Source: Oenococcus oeni DSM 20252 = AWRIB129 (GTDB lineage: Bacteria; Bacillota; Bacilli; Lactobacillales; Lactobacillaceae). Taken from it: a stretch of 64,000 bases of DNA. The position numbers and the translations under genes are program-made. Shown piece after piece: positions 41,492 to 50,677 of this stretch; within the stretch, counting starts at the first letter, position 1; the number at the start of each line of letters is the position of its first letter. The notes under the pieces were generated by a model. That model did no database searches, was not told the DNA's origin, and worked only from the letters and a program-made list of their open reading frames with translations. The stretch is from the NCBI RefSeq assembly GCF_000372485.1, contig NZ_AQVA01000003.1, forward strand, positions 162 to 64,161, read 5' to 3'.

Positions 41492-43774
41492 ATGAATCGA
41501 AATAATATCTTTGCTGATGGTTTTATCGATGTTAAAGGTGCCAGAGAAAATAATTTAAAAAATCTTAGCCTTAAAATTCCAAAATATAAAACGACCGTTT
41601 TTGTCGGTTTATCAGGAGCAGGCAAATCTTCTCTGGTCTTTGATACCATCGCGGCTTTATCAAGAAGAGAGTTGAACGAGACTTTTGCCAGTTTTACCCA
41701 GCAGTATCTTCCTAAATACGGTCAACCACACGTTGACGAAATTGATCATTTACCAGTCGCGATTGTAATTGAACAAAAGAAAATTGGTGAAAATGCTCGT
41801 TCAACCGTTGGGACATATACAGGGGCCTATTCATTACTCCGTCTACTTTTTTCGCGAATTGGCCGTCCTTTTATCGGTTATTCTGACACTTTTTCGTTTA
41901 ATATGCCAAAAGGGATGTGCCCTAATTGTCAAGGACTTGGGTATGTCGACGATATTGACGAAGATTTGTTGATTGACAAAAACGAATCGCTTAACCAAGG
42001 AGCAATTAAATTTGTCAGTTTTGGACCTGATACTTGGCGTTGGCGTCGTTATGTCAATAGTGGTTTATTCGATAACGACAAACCTGTCAAAAATTTTACC
42101 GACCGGGAATGGCAACTCCTAATGTATGCACCTCAACAACAATTAAAGCATCCCGGCCCTAAGTTTCCAAAATCAGCTTTATATGAAGGGGTCGTCCCGA
42201 GAATTAGACGTTCGATTCTCCATAAAAAGGAAGCTAAGCATCATCAGGCAGCGATCTCAAAAATCGTCACTCATCATGCATGCCCGATTTGCCATGGAAC
42301 CCGCTTGAATTCGACTGTTCTTGGAAACCGTATTAATGGCAAAAACATTGCTGAAGTTTGTTCAATGAGTCTGAAGGATTTAAGCGAGTTTTTGGACACT
42401 ATTAATGCAACACTAACCACCGATCTTATTAGGGAATTGCAGGTAAAACTTCATTCAATGATTGATATTGGTTTGGGATATTTATCTTTGGCGCGGGGAA
42501 CCAACAGCCTTTCCGGTGGGGAAGCTCAACGGATTAAAATTTCCAAATACTTAAATAGTTCTTTATCGGATATGGTTTATATTTTGGATGAACCAAGTGT
42601 TGGTCTTCATCCTCATGATATCGATCTGGTTAAGAAAGGTCTGACAAGATTGCGGAATAAAGGGAACACAATCCTACTTGTCGAGCATAATCCCTTAATG
42701 ATGTCCTTTGCCGATTATGTCGTCGAATTGGGACCGGTTGCCGGCGCATCCGGCGGCCAATTAACTTTTCAAGGAACTTATGAAGAACTTCTAAATTCCA
42801 GTTCTTTGACAGGAAAATGGCTCAGGGAAAAAATTGCTTTTAAAACGAAAGTTAGAAAGAGCTCTAATTCTGTTCAATTAACTAATCTAAATTCGAATAA
42901 CTTGAAAAATATTAATATTAGAATTCCGATTGATGTAGTGACGGTTTTAACTGGCGTTGCGGGCTCAGGGAAAAGTTCTCTGGTTAAAGAGTTGAAAAAT
43001 TCTTTGGACGTTCCTTATATAGATCTGGCTCAGAAAGATATTTCAACAAATCTTCGTTCAACTCCAGCAACATATTTGGATATCCTTGATCCGATTCGCA
43101 AATTATTTGCTCAAAGTAATCAAACTAGTTTAGGGTTGTTCAGTTATAACGGCCAGGGTGCCTGTCCGATTTGCAAAGGCAAGGGAGTCACGATCACGAA
43201 TATGGCCTTTATGGATCCGGTTGTGGAAGTTTGCGAGGCGTGTCATGGAAAACGTTATAGCAAAAAAGCCCTTCAATATCACTATCAGGGCAAGGACATT
43301 GCTGAAATTCTTGATTTTTCCGTTGATCAGGCTTTAAATTTCTTTTCTTCTGGAGAAGAAAAGAATCAAATGTTAAAAGAAAAATTATCTAGTTTAAAAC
43401 GTGTCGGTTTGGGTTATATTCATTTGAATCAAACTCTAACCACTCTTTCCGGTGGTGAATTGCAGCGGATCAAGTTGGCATCTCGAATTAATGAAAAGGG
43501 AACTGTATTTTTACTTGACGAACCAACCAGCGGCCTACATATGCAAGATATCGCCGAACAAATTAAATTGATCAATCAACTTGTTGATGCTCACAACGGT
43601 GTCATCGTTATCGAACATAATCAAACGGTAATAAGCCAAGCCGATTGGTTGATTGATATTGGACCTGGAGCGGGAGTTTTTGGCGGCCAAGTTATTTATA
43701 GTGGTGTTCCAGCAGGGATCATCGATTGCTCAAACTCTTTGACCGGAAAGGCTTTATTAAAAGCAATGGACTAG
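41492..43774 (+). CDS. UvrA-like ATP-binding protein (short UvrA paralog)
   Basis: 760 residues, shorter than repair UvrA (about 940). Both ABC halves are complete: Walker A GLSGAGKSS near residue 37 and GVAGSGKSS near 490, signatures SLSGGEAQRIKISKYL and TLSGGELQRIKLASRI, and Walker B YILDEPSVGLH and FLLDEPTSGLH. Zinc knuckles CPNCQGLGY, CPICHGTRLN and CPICKGKG...CEACHGKRY are present. The missing length fits loss of the UvrB-binding insertion, as in class II UvrA (UvrA2/DrrC-like) proteins linked to drug tolerance rather than excision repair. The start is ATG at 41492, 11 bases after AGGAGA. It is monocistronic. Confidence 0.85.
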   Translation: MNRNNIFADGFIDVKGARENNLKNLSLKIPKYKTTVFVGLSGAGKSSLVFDTIAALSRRELNETFASFTQQYLPKYGQPHVDEIDHLPVAIVIEQKKIGENARSTVGTYTGAYSLLRLLFSRIGRPFIGYSDTFSFNMPKGMCPNCQGLGYVDDIDEDLLIDKNESLNQGAIKFVSFGPDTWRWRRYVNSGLFDNDKPVKNFTDREWQLLMYAPQQQLKHPGPKFPKSALYEGVVPRIRRSILHKKEAKHHQAAISKIVTHHACPICHGTRLNSTVLGNRINGKNIAEVCSMSLKDLSEFLDTINATLTTDLIRELQVKLHSMIDIGLGYLSLARGTNSLSGGEAQRIKISKYLNSSLSDMVYILDEPSVGLHPHDIDLVKKGLTRLRNKGNTILLVEHNPLMMSFADYVVELGPVAGASGGQLTFQGTYEELLNSSSLTGKWLREKIAFKTKVRKSSNSVQLTNLNSNNLKNINIRIPIDVVTVLTGVAGSGKSSLVKELKNSLDVPYIDLAQKDISTNLRSTPATYLDILDPIRKLFAQSNQTSLGLFSYNGQGACPICKGKGVTITNMAFMDPVVEVCEACHGKRYSKKALQYHYQGKDIAEILDFSVDQALNFFSSGEEKNQMLKEKLSSLKRVGLGYIHLNQTLTTLSGGELQRIKLASRINEKGTVFLLDEPTSGLHMQDIAEQIKLINQLVDAHNGVIVIEHNQTVISQADWLIDIGPGAGVFGGQVIYSGVPAGIIDCSNSLTGKALLKAMD

Positions 43775-43776
43775 GA

Positions 43777-45204
43777 TCAATATTCTTGATCGTTCAATAA
43801 TTCATCCTGTAATTTAGCAAGCTTCTCGGTAATGTAAACAGGATATTTATTAGGATTCTTTAGTCTTTTTGTTTCTTCTGGCAGTTCGCTAAGGGACTGC
43901 TGAGATACTTTTTTGATTTGCTGTACAGTGGGTGAGCTGTAAACAATTTTTCCTTTTTCAAAGATATTCGTTTGCAATGTTTCTAAATCAAAATCCATTA
44001 GATTAATATTTTGTTTTGTGTCTAATGGATCTGCCGATTTAACCAACATTCTTTTTGACAAGCGTTCTTCTTTCAAAGCAATTACGTCGGCAAACGCTTG
44101 TCGGGTTCCTTTTTTATACAATCGATAAAGTTGCTTGATTCCTGGTAGAGTGACCTTCTCACGACTGTCGCTTATTTTTATTTTCGGGATAATTTTACCT
44201 TCTTTTTTAATTGCTACTAATTTATAAACACCGCTCAAAACAGGATCGCTGGCACTGGTTATTAGTTCTTCTCCAACTCCAAAGTTATCAATTGGAGCCC
44301 CTTGGCTGAACAATAATGACTGGATCGTTGTTTCATCCAAGGCATTCGAAGCAGTAATTTTAGCTTCGGAAAAACCGGCATCGTCGAGCATTTTTCTTGC
44401 TAGTTTTGATAAATGGGCAATATCACCTGAATCGATTCTGATACCAATTGGTTTGTGGCCCTTTTCTTCAAGTTTTTGAAATACTTTAATTGCGTTTGGC
44501 ACGCCCGAACTGACGACATCATATGTGTCGACAAGCAGGGAAGAATTATCGGGATATAATTCGGCCCATTTTTCAAAGGCGCTTAGTTCATTGGGAAAAG
44601 CTTCAATCCAACTATGAGCCATTGTTCCGGCGACGGTTAAACCAAATTTTTCAGCTGCCAATAAATTAGAGGTGCTTGCGCATCCGCCAATAATTGCCGC
44701 ACGAGCCCCTAAGGTTGCTGCTGAGGGTCCTTGAGCCCTTCGGGCGCCGAATTCCATAATCGGCATTCCTTGGGCTGCATAACAGATTCTCCGAGCCTTG
44801 GTAGCTATTAGAGACTGGTGGTTCACTATATTTAGCAAAATTGTTTCAAAAAGTTGAGTTTCAATTAAGGGACCGCTGATAGTTAATAGTGGTTCCCTTG
44901 GAAAAACCGGTGTTCCTTCCGGAATTGCCGAAATATTTCCACTGAATTTGAATTTTTTTAGAAAATTCAGAAAATTATCCGTAAATAAATCAAGGTTCTT
45001 TAAATAAGCTAAATCTTTTTCGTCGAAATGAAAGTCTGAAACTGCTTGAATGGCTTGAGCCAGTCCAGCCGTGATCACAAAACTACCGTCATCGGGAACG
45101 TGGCGGAAAAACACATCGAAAACACCATCTTCTTTTTCGAGGGCCTGCTGATAACCGTTGGCCATTGATAATTCGTAAAGATCGGTAACCATTGATAAAT
45201 TCAT
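43777..45204 (-). CDS. pncB: Nicotinate phosphoribosyltransferase
   Basis: Converts nicotinate and PRPP to nicotinate mononucleotide, the first step of NAD salvage. It is 475 residues from the chosen ATG (MNLSMVTDLYELSMANGYQQ), where TDLYxLTMA is the family's opening; an in-frame TTG 21 bases upstream is less likely. The active-site region has EFGARRAQGPSAATLGARAA, then TMAHSWIEAFPNE (catalytic histidine) and GIRIDSGDIAHLS for the phosphate. It is convergent with the UvrA-like gene, whose stop is three bases away. NAD salvage is completed by the NadR-like protein at 50.7 kb. Confidence 0.94.
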   Translation of the reverse strand: MNLSMVTDLYELSMANGYQQALEKEDGVFDVFFRHVPDDGSFVITAGLAQAIQAVSDFHFDEKDLAYLKNLDLFTDNFLNFLKKFKFSGNISAIPEGTPVFPREPLLTISGPLIETQLFETILLNIVNHQSLIATKARRICYAAQGMPIMEFGARRAQGPSAATLGARAAIIGGCASTSNLLAAEKFGLTVAGTMAHSWIEAFPNELSAFEKWAELYPDNSSLLVDTYDVVSSGVPNAIKVFQKLEEKGHKPIGIRIDSGDIAHLSKLARKMLDDAGFSEAKITASNALDETTIQSLLFSQGAPIDNFGVGEELITSASDPVLSGVYKLVAIKKEGKIIPKIKISDSREKVTLPGIKQLYRLYKKGTRQAFADVIALKEERLSKRMLVKSADPLDTKQNINLMDFDLETLQTNIFEKGKIVYSSPTVQQIKKVSQQSLSELPEETKRLKNPNKYPVYITEKLAKLQDELLNDQEY

Positions 45205-45326
45205 TTTTTCTTCTTTCGGGCACAAATTCGTTTCGGATTTTTAAATTAAAAATCCTGACGCTAATTCTTATCGTGAATTAGTATAATATCTAGACTGTTT
45301 TCGGTCAATGAAAATATATTTACCCA

Positions 45327-45353
45327 TAAAAAAACACCGCTTTAATCGCGATG
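45327..45353 (-). terminator. Terminator of ndt
   Basis: On the minus strand CATCGC pairs with GCGGTG (one wobble) around GATTAAA, then seven T. It lies 11 bases beyond the ndt stop. Confidence 0.75.
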
Positions 45354-45363
45354 CCTTACTATT

Positions 45364-45828
45364 CTAATAGACTTGACCGGTATAAGGCGTATAAACAACG
45401 TTGTTAAAGTCAAAGTCCTTTAATTCGTCAATTGTGATGACTTTTGTTGCGCCCATGGCCGGCATTAGATTCACCGGCTTGTTCTTTTCGTTTGGAACCA
45501 CTAAAACCATCGGCTTGTGGATCGCATAGGCATATCCCAATTCCCAAGCTATGCCTTCATCCGGTTCGTTAGGTAAGTACATAGCCACGATTAAATCGCT
45601 GCTATTAATGCCATTCATATCACCATTAAAAGTTCCCAGTTGCCATTCGGTGTCCTCTAAAAGTTCCGGATGATCAGGGATTGAAAAACCTTTATATTGG
45701 TGATCGAGGGGATAAAAAGCGTATTTCCAGTCGACTGTCTTGTTCTGTTTGATCAGTTCGATTCCTTGATTCATATAATTGGTCTGAGAATCGCTAAACC
45801 AAGAACAAGCAAAATAAACTTTATTCAT
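45364..45828 (-). CDS. ndt: Nucleoside 2-deoxyribosyltransferase
   Basis: Swaps the base of 2'-deoxynucleosides, a salvage route typical of lactobacilli. It is 154 residues long, close to the well-studied lactobacillar enzyme of about 157. MNKVYFACSWFSDSQTNYMN begins the fold, and DLIVAMYLPNEPDEGIAWEL carries the catalytic glutamate (Glu96 here, in GIAWELGYA). LVVPNEKNKPVNLMPA and VYTPYTGQVY at the C-terminus match the family, including the terminal tyrosine. It works alongside the deoxynucleoside kinase at 9.3 kb. Monocistronic with its own terminator. Confidence 0.95.
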   Translation of the reverse strand: MNKVYFACSWFSDSQTNYMNQGIELIKQNKTVDWKYAFYPLDHQYKGFSIPDHPELLEDTEWQLGTFNGDMNGINSSDLIVAMYLPNEPDEGIAWELGYAYAIHKPMVLVVPNEKNKPVNLMPAMGATKVITIDELKDFDFNNVVYTPYTGQVY

Positions 45829-45970
45829 GTAAATTAACCTTTCGTTTAGAGTTGCACGATTTATTATACTACCGGCTTTTTTATCAAATAGGTCGATTGG
45901 CGCTTTAATTTAATTTTTTGCAAACAAAAAACCGGCCGTTAAAAACCGATTTTTAATTAGACAATTTCAA

Positions 45971-47404
45971 TTAAGCTTCAGCATACCATGGGTAATGGAA
46001 AGCTTGGTCAAATGGCTTGTCAACACGTTGATAAGTGTGAGCACCAAAGTAATCACGTTGTGCTTGCAGCAAATTAGCAGGCAAAACTTCAGAACGATAA
46101 GAATCAAAGTAAATAACCGCTGCTGAGAGAGCTGGGACCGGAACACCGGCTTTAACAGCTAGAGCAACAACATCACGAACGGCTTCTTGATACTTATTAG
46201 CAATATCTTTGAAGTAGTCATCCATCAACAAATTAGTTAAATCAGGCTTTTTATCATAAGCATCGGTAATATTTTGCAAGAAACCAGCACGAATGATGCA
46301 ACCAGCACGCCAAATTTGAGCCAACTTGCCATAATCAAAGTCCCAATTATACTGTTTAGCTGCGAAACGCAGTTGCTCAAATCCTTGGGCATATGACATG
46401 ATCTTGGCGAAGTAAAGAGCTTGACGAATTTTTTCAACTAGTTCTTTTTTATCTTCGGGAAGTTCAACTTTTTTCGCCGGTCCGTTCAAAACTTTAGAGG
46501 CGGCAACACGTTCGTCTTTCATCATAGAAATATAGCGAGCGTATACGGCTTCAGTAATAACTGATTGAGGAACCTGAACTTCTAGAGCATCTCCGGAAGA
46601 CCAACGGCCGGTTCCTTTATTGTTTCCACGATCCAAGATCATGTCGACAATTGGTTTATCAGATCCAAGATCATCTTTACGAGTCAAAATATCAGCCGTG
46701 ATTTCAATCAAATATGAATCAAGTTCGCCTTTATTCCATTCTTTAAAGATGTCGGCCATTTCGTCAACCGAAAGTCCGAGCACGTTTCTCATAATGTTAT
46801 AGGTTTCATCAATTAATTCTTCGTCACCGTATTCGATACCATTGTGAACCATTTTTACGTAGTGGCCAGCACCGTTTTCACCACAGAAGGTAACACATGG
46901 CTTACCATCTTGAGTAGCCTTAGCGGCAATTTGTTCAAAAATTGGACGAACAAGTTCGTAAGCTTCTTTTTGGCCACCAGGCATCAGTGATGGTCCTTTT
47001 AGGGCACCTAGTTCTCCACCGGAAACACCTGTTCCGATAAAATTGATGCCGGAATCTGCCAAACGTGCATTTCTGGCAATTGTATCTTTAAAGAAGGTAT
47101 TTCCACCATCGATCAGGATATCACCCTTATCCAAAAGTGGGATCAATTCGTTAATAACAGCGTCGGTACCGGCACCAGCTTTAACCATCAACATAATCCG
47201 ACGTGGTTTAGCGATCGACTTAACGAAGTCTTCAATCGTAAAAGAAGGGATTAACTTCTTATCGGAATGTTTTGCCATAACATCGTCCGTCTTTGAACGA
47301 GAACGATTAAAGATTGCCACAGTATATCCGCGGCTTTCAACATTTAATGCTATGTTTCGGCCCATAACGGCCATCCCAACAACACCAAAATCTGCTTGAG
47401 TCAT
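45971..47404 (-). CDS. gnd: 6-phosphogluconate dehydrogenase, decarboxylating (NADP-type)
   Basis: Oxidises 6-phosphogluconate to ribulose 5-phosphate and CO2, the central step of the phosphoketolase pathway in heterofermenters. It is 477 residues long. The nucleotide site is [20 protein letters not shown] (residues 7-26) with FNRSRSKTD following, where the Arg after Asn favours [24 protein letters not shown] and [20 protein letters not shown] hold the substrate-binding and catalytic lysine/asparagine residues. The C-terminal all-helix domain is complete. A promoter and a 36-base inverted repeat lie just upstream. Codon use and strong signals suggest high expression. Confidence 0.97.
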   Translation of the reverse strand: MTQADFGVVGMAVMGRNIALNVESRGYTVAIFNRSRSKTDDVMAKHSDKKLIPSFTIEDFVKSIAKPRRIMLMVKAGAGTDAVINELIPLLDKGDILIDGGNTFFKDTIARNARLADSGINFIGTGVSGGELGALKGPSLMPGGQKEAYELVRPIFEQIAAKATQDGKPCVTFCGENGAGHYVKMVHNGIEYGDEELIDETYNIMRNVLGLSVDEMADIFKEWNKGELDSYLIEITADILTRKDDLGSDKPIVDMILDRGNNKGTGRWSSGDALEVQVPQSVITEAVYARYISMMKDERVAASKVLNGPAKKVELPEDKKELVEKIRQALYFAKIMSYAQGFEQLRFAAKQYNWDFDYGKLAQIWRAGCIIRAGFLQNITDAYDKKPDLTNLLMDDYFKDIANKYQEAVRDVVALAVKAGVPVPALSAAVIYFDSYRSEVLPANLLQAQRDYFGAHTYQRVDKPFDQAFHYPWYAEA

Positions 47405-47424
47405 AAATTTCCTTTCAAATTGAG

Positions 47425-47460
47425 AATTGTGAAATTATATCTGATAGATTTTTCACAATT
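47425..47460 (-). promoter_or_regulatory. Perfect 10-bp inverted repeat in the gnd leader
   Basis: AATTGTGAAA and TTTCACAATT lie 16 bases apart, 21 bases upstream of the gnd ATG and within about 10 bases of the predicted transcription start. It is either a repressor operator for a dimeric regulator or a 5'-leader hairpin. Confidence 0.55.
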
Positions 47461-47468
47461 ACATTTTC

Positions 47469-47498
47469 ATTATATCTCAAAAAAATAGGCTGTTTGAA
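47469..47498 (-). promoter_or_regulatory. Promoter of gnd
   Basis: On the minus strand TTCAAA and TATAAT are 18 bases apart; the -10 is perfect. A second TATAAT inside the inverted repeat has no -35 at proper distance. Confidence 0.6.
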
Positions 47499-47608
47499 TA
47501 AGAATCATATTTGTAAAAATGGGAGAAAATGTTTGAAAAATTCTATCTTTTTCACAAGTCTAATTGTATGTATAAAAAGTCGATAATATTGATATTTATC
47601 GAGAAATA

Positions 47609-47645
47609 AAAAGCCTTTATAAAAACGATTAAAAATCAAAGGGCA
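47609..47645 (-). terminator. Terminator of lemA
   Basis: On the minus strand GCCCTTT and AAAGGC pair around an 18-20 base loop, followed by TTTTTAT. Confidence 0.5.
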
Positions 47646-47661
47646 TTTTTCACGTTTTTAT

Positions 47662-48234
47662 TCAGGCCTTAAAATTAGCTTTCGGAGCAGTTTTTTTCTC
47701 TTCTTCGGTTTTTAACGATTCAAAAGGGCTGAATTTAAAACTTTGTGCGACTATACTTGCTGGAAATTGCCGGAGGCTGTTATTAAAATTATTAGAAGTC
47801 GATTTGAACATTTGGCGAGTATAAGAGATTTTATCTTCGGTATTTGATAGGTCTTTCATCAATTTGTCGAAATCAACGTTGCCCTTTAAATCCGGATAAG
47901 CTTCGGTAGCAGTAATTAAACGGTTTAATGCACTTGTCAAATTATCCGAGGCCGCCATCTTTTCATTCAGATCAGCATTACTGTCTAAAGTGGCTTGGCT
48001 AATATCTCGACTTTTAACAACATCTCCTAAAACATCTTTTTCATTTGATGCAAATTTATTAACCGTTTCAACTAAATTAGGAATTAAGTCGTTTCTATGT
48101 TTTAACTGCGCATCGATTGCCGAGCCTGCCTCTAATACGCTGCTTTTTCCTTTGACGAGTCCGTTATAGGTTACAGCTGTGTAAAGAGCCAGCAGAATTA
48201 TTAGGAGCAAAATAATAATTAACCAGATCGACAT
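47662..48234 (-). CDS. LemA family protein
   Basis: 190 residues from the chosen ATG, which follows GGAGG by a few bases; a longer frame from TTG (48276) would place the ribosome site inside the gene. One N-terminal helix (MSIWLIIILLLIILLALYTA) is followed by the helical-bundle LemA domain, with LEAGSAIDAQLKHRNDLIPN, LVETVNKFASNEKDVL and FPASIVAQSFKFSPFES, all family hallmarks. LemA proteins are membrane-tethered with an outward helical domain of unknown molecular function. A peptidase (HtpX) gene often follows but is absent here. It is located behind two aminotransferase genes. Confidence 0.93.
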   Translation of the reverse strand: MSIWLIIILLLIILLALYTAVTYNGLVKGKSSVLEAGSAIDAQLKHRNDLIPNLVETVNKFASNEKDVLGDVVKSRDISQATLDSNADLNEKMAASDNLTSALNRLITATEAYPDLKGNVDFDKLMKDLSNTEDKISYTRQMFKSTSNNFNNSLRQFPASIVAQSFKFSPFESLKTEEEKKTAPKANFKA

Positions 48235-48269
48235 AAATTCCTCCACTAAGTCAATTTTAACATTGACGC

Positions 48270-49448
48270 TCAGCAATTCTGTAAATAGTCGGTTATTCTT
48301 CTTAGGGCTGAATCCAGACGAGCATCACTTCCTGCGCAAGAAATTCTGACGTAGTTTTTTGCCGTATCTGAAAAAATCGAACCAGGGAAAATTTGCACCC
48401 GGGCTCTTTGGGCTAAATCAAGACAAAAATTGTCGGCATCATCACCAAATTTATCTGGAATTTTTGCCCAAACATAAAAAGCACCCTGAGGAAGTTTTAC
48501 TTGAAATCCAAGTGCATTTAAAGCATTGGTAACTTTTGTAACACGCTCAAGATATGTAGAGCGTGTTTTTACGCCGGCATCTGGATCATTTTTTAATGCA
48601 AAAGCCGCTGCATCCTGTATTGGAGTTGCAACGCAGGTTAGAAGGGTATCATGTATTTTGCGCATAGCTTTCATTACTTGCCCATGAGAGATTACGAAAC
48701 CAAATCGATATCCAGTCATTGAATGGGATTTTGATAAACCGGTAATTAGGATGGTTTGTTCGGGTAAAATCGAATAGAGGGACACGTGATTTCCGATATA
48801 GGTTTGTTCGGCATAAATTTCATCGCTGAGAACCCAGATTTTCAATTCTCTAAAAACATTTGCCAGAGCATTTAATTCAGACCGGTTATAGGTTATCCCA
48901 GTGGGATTATTTGGATAATTAATAACAATTGCAATTGGATTGATTCCCTTACTTATGGCATCGTTATAAGCATTTTTGATCAATTCAGGTGTCAGTTTAA
49001 AAGCGGTTTGCTTGGTATCGATCGGAATTTTAGCGGCTCTTGCCAAGCACGAAGCTGTTGAATATTGCGAATATTCAGGTTCAACAATCATCACTCCGTC
49101 ACCGGGATTCGCAAGAGCTAATAAGGCCAGATTAATTCCTTCGGCAGCACCGACGGTTACGAGAACATCATTAGCACTCTCAATTCGGCAATCGTATTTT
49201 TTATTATAAAAACCTTTAGCGGCTTCTCTTAATTCAAGGATTCCCTGACCATCGGCATAGTGTGAACGATCCGCGTCAATTGCTGTTTTAAAAGCTTCTT
49301 TTGTTTTTTTGCTGACAGCGAAATCCGGATCGCCAAAACCAAGGTCCACTAAATCATCGCTTTGTTCAACTTTATCCAAAAAGTCGAGCATTGGATCATG
49401 GGGAATGTTTTTAATTCTGTCACTTAAAGGATGGGTCGCTTTATTCAT
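48270..49448 (-). CDS. PLP-dependent class I/II aminotransferase (copy 2)
   Basis: 392 residues, fold-type I. TVGAAEGINLALLALANPGD holds the PLP phosphate site region; NYPNNPTGITY, then VLSDEIYAEQTY with the Asp and Tyr that bind the cofactor, and TGLSKSHSMTGYRFGFV with the Schiff-base lysine (SKSH). The C-terminal YVRISCAGSDARLDSALRRI carries the substrate-carboxylate arginine. Related to PatA/AraT enzymes that act on aromatic or acetyl-diamino acids. It overlaps the end of the first copy by eight bases, so both are one transcript. The two are about half identical by eye, suggesting specialised substrates. Confidence 0.9.
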   Translation of the reverse strand: MNKATHPLSDRIKNIPHDPMLDFLDKVEQSDDLVDLGFGDPDFAVSKKTKEAFKTAIDADRSHYADGQGILELREAAKGFYNKKYDCRIESANDVLVTVGAAEGINLALLALANPGDGVMIVEPEYSQYSTASCLARAAKIPIDTKQTAFKLTPELIKNAYNDAISKGINPIAIVINYPNNPTGITYNRSELNALANVFRELKIWVLSDEIYAEQTYIGNHVSLYSILPEQTILITGLSKSHSMTGYRFGFVISHGQVMKAMRKIHDTLLTCVATPIQDAAAFALKNDPDAGVKTRSTYLERVTKVTNALNALGFQVKLPQGAFYVWAKIPDKFGDDADNFCLDLAQRARVQIFPGSIFSDTAKNYVRISCAGSDARLDSALRRITDYLQNC

Positions 49449-50622
49449 ATTTTGTTCCCTTTTCTATATAGTTTGTCATTCTCCTTAAAGCTTCATCTAA
49501 ATCCGAATCGGAACTTGCGTAGGAAATTCTGATATAATTTTTTGCATTTTTGCTAAAGGCTTCTCCCGGCAGGACAGCAACTTTGGCATTGTTCGCCAAA
49601 TCAACGGCAAATTTATAACCATTGTTGCCGAAACTTTTCGGAATTTTGGTAAAAACATAAAAAGCACCTTGCGGATTAACTGATTCAAAACCCAGTTCAG
49701 TCAATTTTTTTAGCAGACGATCACGTCGTTTACGATATGCTTTTAAAGCGTATTCTGGCACATCTTCGCCAACTGTCAAGGCGGCAAAAGCAGCGTCCTG
49801 GCTGAGAGTTGAAACGGCAAAGGCCAGAGCTTCGTGTACTGTTAGCATTTTCTCGATCAATTCGCTGCTTGCAAAGATAAAACCGATTCTGTAACCGGTC
49901 ATTGCATGAGACTTCGATAATCCAGTCAATAAGATCGATTGTTCCGGAATGATTTTATATAACGAAGTATGTTCACCTGAATATGTCAATGCAGCATATA
50001 TTTCGTCGGAAATAACCCAGATTTTATGTTTTTTCAAGGTATCTGCAATCGCCAGTAGTTCTTCTTTTGAATAGGTCACCCCCGTTGGATTGGCTGGATA
50101 ATTTATTAAAATTGCTTTGACTGGTATATTTGCGTTATCAATTGTTTTCTCGATCAATTCAGGAGTAATTTTGAAATTGTGTTCGCAAGTATCAAGTGGC
50201 ACTTTTACTCCTCCCGCCAAAGCTAGACTGGTTGAATACGGTGAGTAACTTGGTTCGGGAATTATTACTCCGTCTCCACGTTCCAGAATTGTCATGAAAA
50301 CAACATTGATTGCTTCACTGACGCCTTGAGTTACCAAGACGTCATTAACCCCTTTAAGATTCAACTGAAAATGGCGATTGAAATAGGAGACAGCAGCACG
50401 ACGTAGATTGATTTCTCCCTGTGAATTTGCATAATGACTTCGATCATGGTCGATTGAAACTTTAGCGACCGCCTTGATTCGATCATCTACGGTAAATCCA
50501 GGTTCACCGAATGTCAACTGAATCAAATCGTCGATATTCCTAATTTTGGCTTGAAAATCAAGAATCGGGTCTCTTCTTAGATTATCAACGGTTTTATTTA
50601 ATGGAAGTATAAAATTAGACAT
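49441..50622 (-). CDS. PLP-dependent class I/II aminotransferase (copy 1)
   Basis: 393 residues with the same motifs: TQGVSEAINVVFMTILERGD, NYPANPTGVTY, VISDEIYAALTY, TGLSKSHAMTGYRIGFI (PLP lysine) and YIRISYASSDSDLDEALRRM. It is the upstream gene of the pair and its ATG faces the NadR-like gene. Likely roles are transamination of aromatic or branched amino acids (aroma metabolism) or N-acetyl-diaminopimelate formation (PatA). Since Oenococcus walls use lysine, made through diaminopimelate, either is possible. The specificity cannot be settled from sequence. Confidence 0.9.
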   Translation of the reverse strand: MSNFILPLNKTVDNLRRDPILDFQAKIRNIDDLIQLTFGEPGFTVDDRIKAVAKVSIDHDRSHYANSQGEINLRRAAVSYFNRHFQLNLKGVNDVLVTQGVSEAINVVFMTILERGDGVIIPEPSYSPYSTSLALAGGVKVPLDTCEHNFKITPELIEKTIDNANIPVKAILINYPANPTGVTYSKEELLAIADTLKKHKIWVISDEIYAALTYSGEHTSLYKIIPEQSILLTGLSKSHAMTGYRIGFIFASSELIEKMLTVHEALAFAVSTLSQDAAFAALTVGEDVPEYALKAYRKRRDRLLKKLTELGFESVNPQGAFYVFTKIPKSFGNNGYKFAVDLANNAKVAVLPGEAFSKNAKNYIRISYASSDSDLDEALRRMTNYIEKGTKYE

Positions 50623-50677
50623 GTTTACATTATACGAAAGGAAAAATCGACAAAAATCGAATGTTAATATATTTGTG

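Noticed and set aside
43776-43800. GATCAA/TTGATC repeat at the end of pncB as a terminator for the UvrA-like gene
   Set aside because: The stem is only six bases with no T-run on either strand; the two convergent genes may end without a classical terminator.
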